From: Rhyacophila brunnea | Lineage: Eukaryota; Arthropoda; Insecta; Trichoptera; Rhyacophilidae | Direction: 5' to 3' | Assembly: GCA_022495005.1 (NCBI GenBank) | Contig: JAGYXB010000463.1 | Span: 434,001-498,000 of the forward strand | Length of the DNA stretch: 64,000 bases | In this document: in pieces, positions 47,745 through 58,169 of the stretch | Layout: every line of letters begins with the position of its first letter | Numbering within the stretch: position 1 is the first letter of the stretch | Program-made: the position numbers and the translations under genes | Notes under the pieces: generated by a model | The model's database searches: none | The model's input: only the letters and a program-made list of their open reading frames with translations | Told to the model about the DNA's origin: nothing

Positions 47745-48125
47745 ATGGTGCTTGTGCAAACATTAGTGCTTTCCATATTGTTGTACGGTCTCGAGTCATG
47801 GAGATCAAGGGAGCGGATGCTAATTGATGCATTAAAAATGTGGTATAAGCTTTGAATGCTTTGATGATCCAGTAATTCATCTAGACACTTCAGATAAAGA
47901 AACGGCTATTGACAATGTGTTTGAAATGCATTCTGCACCTTTTTACATATTATTGTTCAGCGCGAACCGAATAGCCTCGAAAGACTGGTAGTCTTAAGAA
48001 GCTTAGAAAAAACGTCGGCGCGTTAGTGCTACCAAATGAAGGTGCTATTGAGACCAGTCTTAACTTTGCCTTAAGAAAAGCAGATAATCGAGAGGGTCTT
48101 GTTCGCTCTAAAGATGCTTAAACTT
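47745..48125 (+). pseudogene. LINE RT C-terminal fragment
   Basis: It starts with MVLVQTLVLSILLYGLESWR and IDALKMWYKL, matching the LINE thumb pattern (LVKTLV.S.LLYG.E.W...R.R..AFEMWCWRRML). Further on LERLVV appears, and then AIETSLNFALRKADNREGLV before a TAA, matching the tail ALETSVT.AL..AEDR..WR..V. Several frame changes and stops lie between. It is heavily decayed and 5'-truncated, an RTE- or jockey-type element by inference. Confidence 0.6.
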
Positions 48126-49438
48126 TAAGGAGATTAGAACAAGAAGAGATTTTAAAAACTATTTAGTGTTTATATGTTAAATATATAAAAATTAATGTAT
48201 TTTATTTATGTTATCAATGCCTTCTAAAAAAAACTATAAATTTAATTTTAAAATATTTGACTTCTGGCATTTAATAATATGAAGTATTATGCCACGTCTA
48301 CGTTTCAGTGAGGCAGGTATAAATCTGATATCGTACCTACCATAAGTAGACCCAACCGCGTACATCACTAAGCTAGTATTAAAACACGTTTTGGCGTACA
48401 TATGTCATAAAAGCTCCCAAATGAATCCTGTTGACGATGGTAAAAACTGCGTAGCTTGAAGTGAAAGCTCTCGTTCAGATTCGCACAAAAGCTCGTCGCG
48501 GAGGAAAGTGCTTTTGTAAAAACGGACGCCGGATTTTCATTTATCCTGCGATATAAAACCTTTTGAAACAATGGTATGCCAACATGACCTGAGAATTTTT
48601 TAAATTCTAAAAATGTGACATAGAAAATAGTAGTGTTGTTCATAATTTTATTAATCCTGTGCGGGAAAGGTTCCATTGACATTAATTCTATCCGATGGAA
48701 TAAAAAACTTGTATAAAAATTTATTCTTATAATATAATATTAGTATATTAGTTCTAGGGGGTTTACTTCTTTTTTCTATCCTCATAATAATAGTCATTAT
48801 ATTATGATTATTCTATTAATTATGCTCTCTCCTTAAGTCTATACTTTAGCTGAGGCACGGTCTAAAACGATCGTGACGAACAAAACATATTTTTTTATAA
48901 AAAATTAACATGCGTCCTTTTAATGTTATGTTTATTGTTATTTAAGTTATAATAATATATTCATTGACATGTTTTGTTTTTCGAGTAAATACGTAACATT
49001 TTTTAGTCATCTTTACATGATTTAAGAATTAGTTCCTCCGACGCCATCACAAAACAAATTGACGTGCTAATAGGTCGACTATCGCTCTCCGACTGGCAAC
49101 GCTGCCGAAATTACGTCCCACCTATTGGTGAAAATGATTTGCCGTTTCACTGAAGTATGCTCTTAATGGTGACTCTACGAGGAAATTCATTTTATAAATA
49201 AATTTTATTTTAACAGATATTTATAAACTTTGAAAAGAGACTTTATTTAATTAATTAAAAATAAAATAATAATTTAGTAAAAAACATACATGTGAGTTTT
49301 TGAGAAGTCATATTTTTATGAGTACATCGCATATTATAAATATTGTATTACTAAAATTTAGTATAGTACTTATAATTAACTATTTCTTTTATTCAAACGA
49401 ATAATTCACAAGATTTAAGAATATATCATTCTGATTAT
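48126..49438. other. Intergenic region with one unassigned ORF
   Basis: The minus-strand ORF 48682-48368 (104 aa, starts MSMEPFPHRINK) has more mixed composition than chance AT-rich ORFs but no motif I recognise. It could be a transposon relic. The remainder is AT-rich. Confidence 0.35.
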
Positions 49439-49983
49439 TGAACATTATATAATTTTAGAAAAACACTAACTGAGAGAGTATATCACAACCAATAGAAAAA
49501 ACTTTTTGAAAAAAGTAAGCCAACCGGTCGGGAATCGAACCCGGCATCTCCAACGGGTAAACGCCCCAAACTCGTACCTACCACTCAGCGCTCTTCGAAA
49601 TCCTGTTACTTCGGCAATCATGAAGATCAATACAAGAAGTTGCTTAAAAAATATTGGAGAAATTCCTAGACGTCGGTTAGTAATCATTTGTAATAGTAAA
49701 ATAGCTACCTACTTTGATTTAATAAACAAAAATCGATTTCCGAAGTAACAGGATTTCGAAGAGCGCTGAGTGGTAGGTATTTAATAGCCAATAGCTTAAA
49801 TATTGTCGTCATTAGTATGTCTTCCGTAGCATAATGGTTGAATGCGACGAGTTTAGGGCGTTTACCCGTTGGAGATGCCGGGTTCGATTCCCGACCGGTT
49901 GGCTTACTTTTTTCAAAAAGTTTTTTCTATTGGTTGTGATATACTCTCTCAGTTAGTGTTTTTCTAAAATTATATAATGTTCA
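49439..49983. mobile_element. Fold-back element with tRNA-like arms
   Basis: Two inverted arms, 49439-49614 and 49740-49983, are nearly identical where they align and are separated by a 125-bp spacer. Each holds a tRNA-like segment. In the right arm an A-box-like TAGCATAATGG and a B-box GGTTCGATTCC are both present, with a T-arm-like stem CGGG/CCCG. The left arm lacks about 68 bp covering the A box. The acceptor stem does not pair well, so this is a tRNA-derived repeat, not a functional tRNA. Confidence 0.8.
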
Positions 49984-50121
49984 GTATAGTACGTTATATT
50001 GAAAATCAAAATACTATTTTTCAACAATTTAATGGTTTCAAATTTTTTTTTCTGATTTAAAAAACATATTTGTTTTAGAAAATATAATACAAAAAGAAAT
50101 CGTTATATATGAAACTCCAAA

Positions 50122-50285
50122 TTTCTTCTTCTTCTTCTTATTGTGCCATCCCCTAGCGGAGGTCGGATACTATCAAGGCGATCTTATCTTTGTCGTCTGC
50201 TACCCGGAACAGTTCAGTGGAGCTGCACTCGTACCAATCACGGAGGTTCTTAAGCCACGAAATGCGGCGCCGTCCTCAATTTTCT
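50122..50285 (-). pseudogene. LINE (RTE-like) C-terminal fragment with short tandem tail
   Basis: The minus strand reads RRISWLKNLRDWYECSSTEL then FRVADDKDKIALIVSDLR, with TAG at 50155-50153. A 3' tail of AAG units (50122-50139) follows. It is the same lineage as 23664-23903 and better preserved in this segment. It is severely 5'-truncated. Confidence 0.65.
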
Positions 50286-52787
50286 TCAGAATTCTCAAAA
50301 AAACTGAGAGATCATCACAAAATATTTGTACCTCAACATATTACATTAAATAGAGCCTTATGGTTTTTTAAGTAAAAATGTGTGTTTTATATTTTCCTGG
50401 ATAGAAGTTGCCATAAAATATCAATTTCTGTATAATTATTATTACAATATTGACCAAAAATTCATAAAATGGGAGGGTAGAGAATGTTGTGTTAAACCTT
50501 TATATAGCTGTGCTTACCTCCAAACCTGTATCGTCACAATACGTAACCTTACCATTTTTACAATTATTAAAATGTAAATGCCGATTATTTCAAATCGAAT
50601 ACATATAAAAATATTTCTTCATCATTATTTGCTATTTTTTTATCAATCTTCTAAAAATACTTAACGTATTAAGTATGACAATAACATGTGTACTGGCATC
50701 AAATAACAGGTAAGGTTAAAATATGTCGTTGACAGTTAAATTATTATTTCTCAGAATAGTTGTGGTAGAAAAATTATTCCTAAGTTAATAATGTCTCTCT
50801 AACTTACTAAATCCGGCTTCGATCGCTACACTAAATTGTGTGGATTAAGTACTTTATATTTTGTTTTATTTATTTAAATGGAAGAAAATGAGTTTTTCTT
50901 TTCGCAATCTCGCATGCCAAAGTTTAATGAAGAGTTTATTTTCTATTACCGACGCCTCTTGACTTTTAGGACGTTTTACAGCAGCGTTCAGAGTTAAACG
51001 CTTAACGCTTACGCATTCGGCGTAAATACAAAGGTCGTTCCAAAAATACGTCGCATCTACGTATATAGGTACCTACGCATAATATGTCTAGTGAATATCT
51101 ATACATATTTCAATTCTAGGGAAAACTGTTTATTTTTCTTTCCGCAGATCTCGACTGGTTCGAGTTTTTCAATCTTCAAAATCTGTATTTGCATAAAGTG
51201 CGTGGGTGTCTGTCACACCGTTACCTCTTCTTCCTACATTCTATTTTGCAAATAAATAATACGATGATATCTGACACTCACATTTCAGGGCCGGATTTAA
51301 TATATGGCTAAAGGTACTACGGCTGAGCCCCGAACCCTGAAAAAATATATTAATCTCATTCGGCTTAAAACTTTTACAAAAAGCTATATATGTTTCTGAA
51401 ACTTTTAAAAACAAATTTTATTTCTATTAAAGAATGACAGAACCTGTACAGAAAAGTAACCAATTTATGAATATCAAGAGAATTAAAAAAAAATATTACA
51501 TATCGATTATAACTGATTTTTTCATATAAAATCTTACTTATATATTGCATTTGCCACATCTTAAAGCCTGAAATGTGCATTGGTTTTCTACGCAATTTCG
51601 TTTTCAAAAATATTGTTATAAATTCAAATAAAATGATGACAGATGAACACTAAAAAATATTTATTGATTAATGTACATTATATCATAATATAATATATGG
51701 AAATATTTTTCAAATCATGAAAAAGATTTATTAGAATGTTTAAGAATACTATTTTGACGATTTCATTTAAATGTGGAAATAATATTTTTACATAAGCTTT
51801 TGTAATAGAAAAAAACGATGATGGGATTAGTGGCCAACTTTATAGGGAGATTTTAGGTAATTACATGAGACACGTTAATAAATATTGTATAGATGCCAAC
51901 ATAAACATAATCGTAATATACTAAATTGAATGACATAGTAAATAAATTGAATAAAACAATTAAATCATGAATGTGAAAAATCGTTGATATCCGACTAAAT
52001 GAGCTCCATAAATTAATACTTTTTAAGACATAAATTTTATATTTTAGTTCAAATTCCACGTGTTATAATTTCTTATATAATATTTATCTTTATAGTGTAT
52101 TTCCATATTTTGTATAATATTATTTAATTAGGATTTTTTTGATAATTTGATCACATCTAACCAATTGGTTTGATTTTCTATTTTACCCATAAAACTCTAA
52201 TCTTCTTTTTCAATATAGTAAATCAGACACTGCCAATTTCTTTTGTTTAAATAAATAGTGATATTTGCATTGTTGAGTCCATACGTATAAGTAAATATAA
52301 TATTTTCAATCTAAAATGGATTTTATTTTTTGTTTATGTTATTTGCAAATCTAGACTATTTCACAAACTCACATTCTTAAAAATACAATATAATTTAATA
52401 TATTCAAGATTCAAACCAGTCCACAACTCACGGTACAGTAAGCAGGTGAATTAAAATATATGTAAAAAATGAAATAAACAATATATCGTTACCATCATAA
52501 TAATATTTACTGATGACACGTGTGAACTAATGTACGTATTATATTAATCGTGATTGATTGATCGTAGTAGAGAGAGTTTAATTATTGTTTAAAATTGGTG
52601 CCGTTTTAGCAAGTTGCCCTGTTTCCCAGCAAAAGCGTAACATAATTGCTTTGATTTCAGATACCTGAAAAAGGCTTAATCACCCTACTACTAAGGTCGC
52701 TTATATTCAAGCCATGGCAGTGAATTGCGAATAACGATGGTAGTGCTAGTAATTGATTATTTTTTAATGCAATGCGGTAATATGTTT
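50286..52787. other. AT-rich region, little recognised
   Basis: A 54-bp stretch at 51286-51339 starts CAGGGCCGGATTTA and ends CGAACCCTG, resembling a collapsed hAT terminus. No gene is supported. Confidence 0.4.
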
Positions 52788-52927
52788 GCAATAGAGCTCT
52801 TCTCTGAATGGAAGGCTATTCTGCTTTACAATGGTTTACAAAAGTATACATACATTTTTTTTTTAACGACAGGCATAAATAGTTACATTGTTAATGATAC
52901 AGAATCACATTTTTGTTACACTATACA

Positions 52928-55900
52928 CTAGACATTTACGTTACATTTTTGGAGAAATTCATGTACAATTTTCATAGCTGAAATATTTGGTTTTGCCAGG
53001 AACGAATTAATCGTAAAAGGAGGGTATAACCTGCATTTTCCCAACTTATTCAATAACACTTCTCTCTCCTGGTCATAGGCATCACATTGCCAGACAATGT
53101 GGTTAAGATCTTGAGTGGGATATCCACACTGACACTGAGGGCTATCTACCACTTTAATTTTGTACAATGATTCGTTGAGACTGTAATGCCCTGACCTGCT
53201 TCTAGCTATTGTCACTATTACATCTCGCTTTATTTTACAATGTTTACTAAACCAAGTTTTGGGAGATCTACTATAAAAGTTTTGATAGTAGTGTGTTCCC
53301 TTTTCTTTCCCAAGATTTTCTAAATATTTACCGTTATTTTCGCTCATTGTTTGTTTAAACTGGGCTTTAAAATCTGTGTATGGAATTCTTATATTTTCTG
53401 ATGGGTATTTTACAGATTTTTTGCCAATTGATCCGCAATTTCATTGCCATTAATTCCTTTATGTGCTGGAATCCAGTATATCTGTATATTTGTACCGTGT
53501 TCGTTACTATTGCTAAATTTGGAAATGTTGGTTCTAATATTAAGAATGTAATCATTAGTTTTGATGCTGAAATTTGGATTTTCGAGCGAGTGAATCAGAC
53601 TTAAGGAGTCAGTGAAAATGTTGATATTTTTATTTTTGTAATTAAGTGCAATTTTAGTGGCTTCGCATAAGGCTAAGCACTCTGCTGTATAGATGGAAGT
53701 GAATCTGTGGACACTTTTGGCAACCGACGTGTTGGATTGGGGGAAGAACACTGCTACACCTACTGAAGGTGAATCGGGAATTTTGCTTCCATCCGTAAAA
53801 ATTTGGACTACATTTTGATTGCTAAATTTGGACTTGAATAATAAGTCGGGAGAGTCGGAGTGCGATAGCTCCATTCCTATTTTTGTATTAGTTAAAACGT
53901 TATATATAATATCCTCATATGTATAATTAAAAAAGTTGTAGAAGTCTCTTTTTAAAATCAGATGATCAATACAATTTACAGCTTGGATACTTTCTTTTAA
54001 AATTTGAAATCTCTTCGGAGTACGATCTCGCGTTATAGTTGTTTGTAGAAATCTGTTGACATTGTATCTCGTATTAGAAGTACGGTTTGACATACATTTT
54101 ACCAAGAAGTTTTACATAGAAATTTAGATCTTTCTTCTAGTAATGTTATCTTGGCTTCGGCAAGTAGTATGTTAGTAGGTGTACTTTTTCTTAGGCCAAG
54201 AGCCAATCTGATAGCTTGGTTCTGTAGTCGTTCTAACTGTAGCTTTGCTCCTTTATTTTTTGGGAAGTAAATATAGCTTCCATAGTCCATTATGGATCTG
54301 ATGTAGCTTTTATAGAAAGTTATTAGAGTGGAAGGGTGTGATCCCCACCAAGTACCTCTGAGGAACTTTATAATGTTGGTGGCTCTATTGACTTTCTGGG
54401 CAATGTAATTGACATGTTTATCAAAAGAAAGCTTGAAGTCAAAATAAATACCTAGAAATTTGGCTGATTCAGTTGATTTAATCATCATATCATTCAATTT
54501 AATTTGAAATTCTCCCGGCAGTATTTTGTTTTTGTTGAAATGTACGAATACCGTTTTCTCCGGAGATAGATCCAAACCCAGTTTGAATAGATTATTTCTA
54601 ATTGTTTCTAGTGCACATTCCATTATATTTTTATCCTGATTGGGGTCTTTAGTTTTAAGGAACAAAGATATATCGTCTGCAAATTGGGAGACTGTTATAG
54701 CTTTCGGTATATTGCGAACAATGTGGCTAACGTATATAATGTAAAACAGCGGACTTAAAATTCCTCCTTGAGGAACGCCTTTATACAGTGTTCTCGGGAG
54801 ATCTATGTTTGAATTAGTATAGATTAATCTCTCGTAGACAAGAAAAAAAACAGAATTTAACGAGTTTAAAGGGGCACCCTATTTGTGCCAATATTTCAAC
54901 GAGAATATCTGATTGAACGTTATTGAAGGCTCCAATCACGTCCAAAAAAATACCTAGCGTATGTTTTTTTTCATTAAAAGATTCTTCAATATACATTGCA
55001 ACATTTGTTAGGTTATCCGCACAGGAAAAACCTTTCCTGAATCCGGTTTGTGTATCTGGGATAATTTTTTCTCTTTCCAGCCACCAGCGAAATCTATTTG
55101 CGACCATGATTTCTAAGATTTTGCAGACACATGAGGTCAGTGCAATAGGTCTTAAGCTATCCGAATTAGGTTTATTAATAAAATGTATAAATATGCTTTT
55201 CCATTCGTCAGGGAATTCCATGCTATGAAACATGAGGTTAAAAATGTCAAGGAATATATGTTTTATTGGAGTGGGAAGCATATTAATGACTTCATACGTT
55301 ATCCCGTCCGTTCCAGGTGCGGAATTATGTTGACGAGAATTTAATGCTATGCTGAATTCTATGAAACTAAAGTGAGTGTCGAATAGCGTGTTATTTTTGG
55401 TAACAGGGAAAATGTTAGGGTTACTTGGAACCCACGGTGGGCATAGTCTTTCAAGAGAAGCTTCAATTTTCTCTTTATTTCGCATATTTTGTTCAATACT
55501 ATCGGGTCTAATTTTTATCCATTTGTTTTTAAAAATTTTTGCTTTTTCCCATGTATACTTAAGGTCTGTGCTAAAATTGATGGTCTCTGCAAATTTTCGA
55601 AAGCAGTCACTCTTTTTCTTTTTAAAAGTTTTTTTAGCTATGGCAGCATTCTTTTGTATTCAATTAAGTCTTTAAAATCTAAGGTAAATTCCCATTTTTT
55701 TAATGCAGCTTTTCTTTTTCTCTTTACCTTATCACACTCTGAATCCCACCATTCTACTGGATTGCTATGGCGAAATTGGGGATTATTCCCTTTTTTTGGG
55801 GTGCAATCTATGATTGCTTGTGTGATTTTTTTAATGAGGAATTTATACTGCGAGACTGAACTTAAACTGAGAAAAGAATCTGTTTTGAATTCATTAATAT

Positions 55901-56742
55901 TTTCAGCCATTGTATTTTTAAATTTAACCCAATTGGTTTTTTTGGTCTGCAACTTGAAAGTCTTTTTGAAATAAATTGCTTTTTGTACAGATAAATTAAT
56001 ACGCACTGGATAGTGATCCGATCCCCGGGGGTCTTCATCTATATTTAATACAATCTGTTGTAGAAGATTAGGAGAAGAAAAAACTAAATCAATATTTGAT
56101 TTTGTACCTCGTCGCAGATCAATACGGGTTTTAGTATTATTGTTTATTAAAATTAAGTCGTAATCAGCTAAAGTATAGATGATTCTAGAACCATTTATAT
56201 CATTTCTATTGCAATTCCACGTGACATTGTGGGCATTGAAGTCTCCCACCAATATGGTTTTATCATCTAATAGAGTATTACTAAAAACTTGGTCCCATTC
56301 CTGAAGCGACAGATTTGTATTATTTCCGCTATTGCTCGGGGGCCTATAAACTGCAATGATATTAATTTTATCTTTAAGGCCTAGTGTAACTGCTATATGA
56401 TATTAATATTTATCTTTAAGGGTCAGTGTATTATGCTTCCAAAACTTCAGTGGATATTCGGAATTGGGGTTGTTAATAGCTCTTTGGTATTTCTAATAAT
56501 GAAAATTATACCTCCTCCTCTGGCGTACGTCTGTCTCGCCGAAGCACCATAAAACCTGGGAAGCTAATAACTATGTGAGGAATGGTGTCGTTTAACCATG
56601 TTTCCACGCCTATAAAAATATCAATTTCATCTAGCATCACTCTAAGCTCCTCTAGTCTATTAAGAATACTTCTTGTATTCCAGAAAACAATACGTATATC
56701 AGATTGAATAAATTGGTTAACTTTGTTGCTGGAATTATGCAT
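52928..56742 (-). pseudogene. LINE B ORF2: endonuclease / RT / RNase H (broken)
   Basis: About 1,270 codons from the ATG at 56742 to the TAG at 52930-52928. Endonuclease motifs are intact: NTRS, VETWL, GDFNAHN, RGSDHYPV. The RT blocks are SAPGTDGITYEVI, FLDVIGAFNNV and the FADD catalytic box (SQFADDISLF near 54680). RNase H has IFTDGSK, AECLAL, FTDSLSL and NEIADQLAK, followed by a Cys/His region near the C-terminus. Lesions: an imperfectly duplicated insert at about 56380-56420; frame breaks at 56460-56530; one extra A in the run near 54842; and one missing T near 53421 inside RNase H. Most catalytic residues survive in separate frames. Confidence 0.9.
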
Positions 56743-56746
56743 TATG

Positions 56747-57985
56747 TTATTGTTCCTCTTGTCCTTCCAACGAACTAATATCTTCACTGGAAACTTTTAA
56801 TTGTGGATTACTGAGTCTTTTCTTGATCTTTGTTATGCGACTTTTAATGCTGCGTTCTTTTAAATGACTATAGATTTCTGTTAGCATGTTATTAAGAGCT
56901 TCTATATCAGTAGTAAATTCATTAGCAATCATTTCGGTATTGGGATTTCCATGTGTTTTCACAAGGAAACTGAGTAATGTTTCATAATCGATTGGAAATC
57001 TATGACGATTACTTTCAACATGTTCCTTGGCAGGTAACAAAAGTTCATTTGTATCTTCAGTGGATACTTTTTTTCTATCTTTTTTTGATTTTTTTGGTGT
57101 CTGTTGGAGTGCAGGAATGCGTGAGATTGCATTATTTTTCACTGTATCTTCAAATTCAAATTCTACGCTGCTGATATCAGTTGGACTGGTCAACGGCCTT
57201 TTGGAACCGATTGGCGTATCCTTGTTGATAATAGAGTTGTCCGACTCTATATCTGCGGCTAGTTCATCCTCCCGGAGTGTATTTTTTCTCTCTAACGAAA
57301 GAGAGGTTAACACTTTTGGTACATTGAGAGAGTCAGGCAATTGTACAGTGTGAGGTTCATTATTTCCAGTTGTTTTACAATATTTGGCCAGATGGCCCTC
57401 TTCTTTGCATATAAAGCATGTCAATTTTTCGGTGGAGAAGTAAATCCAGTACAGGGTATTATCAAAATTTATTTGCATTGACTCTGGCAGTTTAATAGTG
57501 TCTTCTGGGTTTACATAAACCTGTCTCCGGAAACTTAAAATATGTGCATAGCCCGGTTCGTTAATACCAGCTCTGATGCTTGTAATACGTGAAGTAGTTT
57601 TTATGTTTAATTCGTTGAGTTTTGATTCCAGAACGCTGTGTGGGATTATAGGACACACGTTTGATATTATTATCCTCTTTGATTTGGTGATCAGCGGCCT
57701 GATTTCTAGTACGTGGTTTCCAATTTTAACTGTTTCTTTATTTACTGTTAATTTATCTGCTTGTTCTTCACTACTCAAGTATATACATATTCTTCCCTGG
57801 GAAATCCTAGATACATATCTTATATGACATGGACCTACCTTATTCCCGATTGACAGTGTATATTCTCGTATAGAGATGCCCTCGATAGCATCTGAAACGA
57901 TGGCTTGCTCCTTCTTCGGAAATTGCATTTTTTGAGCAACTGATGCATAAGACATTGTTTGTTGGGTTTCTTTTTGGTGATCCAT
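56747..57985 (-). CDS. LINE B ORF1: gag-like nucleic-acid-binding protein (intact frame)
   Basis: 412 aa from the ATG at 57985 (MDHQKETQQTMSYASVAQKM) to the TAA at 56749-56747. A longer frame extends upstream only with a TTG, and copy A also starts at this ATG. Residues about 189-202 form a CCHC zinc knuckle (CFICKEEGHLAKYC). The region after it is rich in Ser, Asp and Lys, and the C-terminal third is charged. It is expected to bind element RNA in the LINE ribonucleoprotein. ORF2 begins four bases past the stop, consistent with termination-reinitiation. An intact frame does not show expression. Confidence 0.85.
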   Translation of the reverse strand: MDHQKETQQTMSYASVAQKMQFPKKEQAIVSDAIEGISIREYTLSIGNKVGPCHIRYVSRISQGRICIYLSSEEQADKLTVNKETVKIGNHVLEIRPLITKSKRIIISNVCPIIPHSVLESKLNELNIKTTSRITSIRAGINEPGYAHILSFRRQVYVNPEDTIKLPESMQINFDNTLYWIYFSTEKLTCFICKEEGHLAKYCKTTGNNEPHTVQLPDSLNVPKVLTSLSLERKNTLREDELAADIESDNSIINKDTPIGSKRPLTSPTDISSVEFEFEDTVKNNAISRIPALQQTPKKSKKDRKKVSTEDTNELLLPAKEHVESNRHRFPIDYETLLSFLVKTHGNPNTEMIANEFTTDIEALNNMLTEIYSHLKERSIKSRITKIKKRLSNPQLKVSSEDISSLEGQEEQ

Positions 57986-58169
57986 TGCTGGCAACGTTGT
58001 ATTTTTGATTTTTAATAAGCGCCCCTGTAGTCAGAGACACTTAAATCTAAACAACTTTGTAACAATAATTTATTGTTACGCCGCGCGCACAACTGGTTAT
58101 TATTAATTTGTAAACACTCGCTATCTCGTTTGGTGACGTGCGACGGTCGCCGAGCACACGGAACAACTG

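Larger units (their letters stand above)
52788..58169 (-). mobile_element. Non-LTR retrotransposon (LINE), copy B
   Basis: 5.4 kb, the same family and orientation as copy A. The 5' end (AACAACTG at 58162-58169) matches copy A exactly. At the 3' end, similarity to copy A stops at GCAATAGAGCTC (52788). The AATAAA and A-rich tail of copy A are absent, and no flanking duplication could be found. ORF1 is intact; ORF2 is frameshifted. Missing duplications suggest recombination or deletion at one end. Confidence 0.92.

Noticed and set aside
49500..49900. Candidate tRNA genes in the fold-back arms
   Set aside because: The boxes and T arm are tRNA-like, but the acceptor stem does not pair and one copy lacks the A box.
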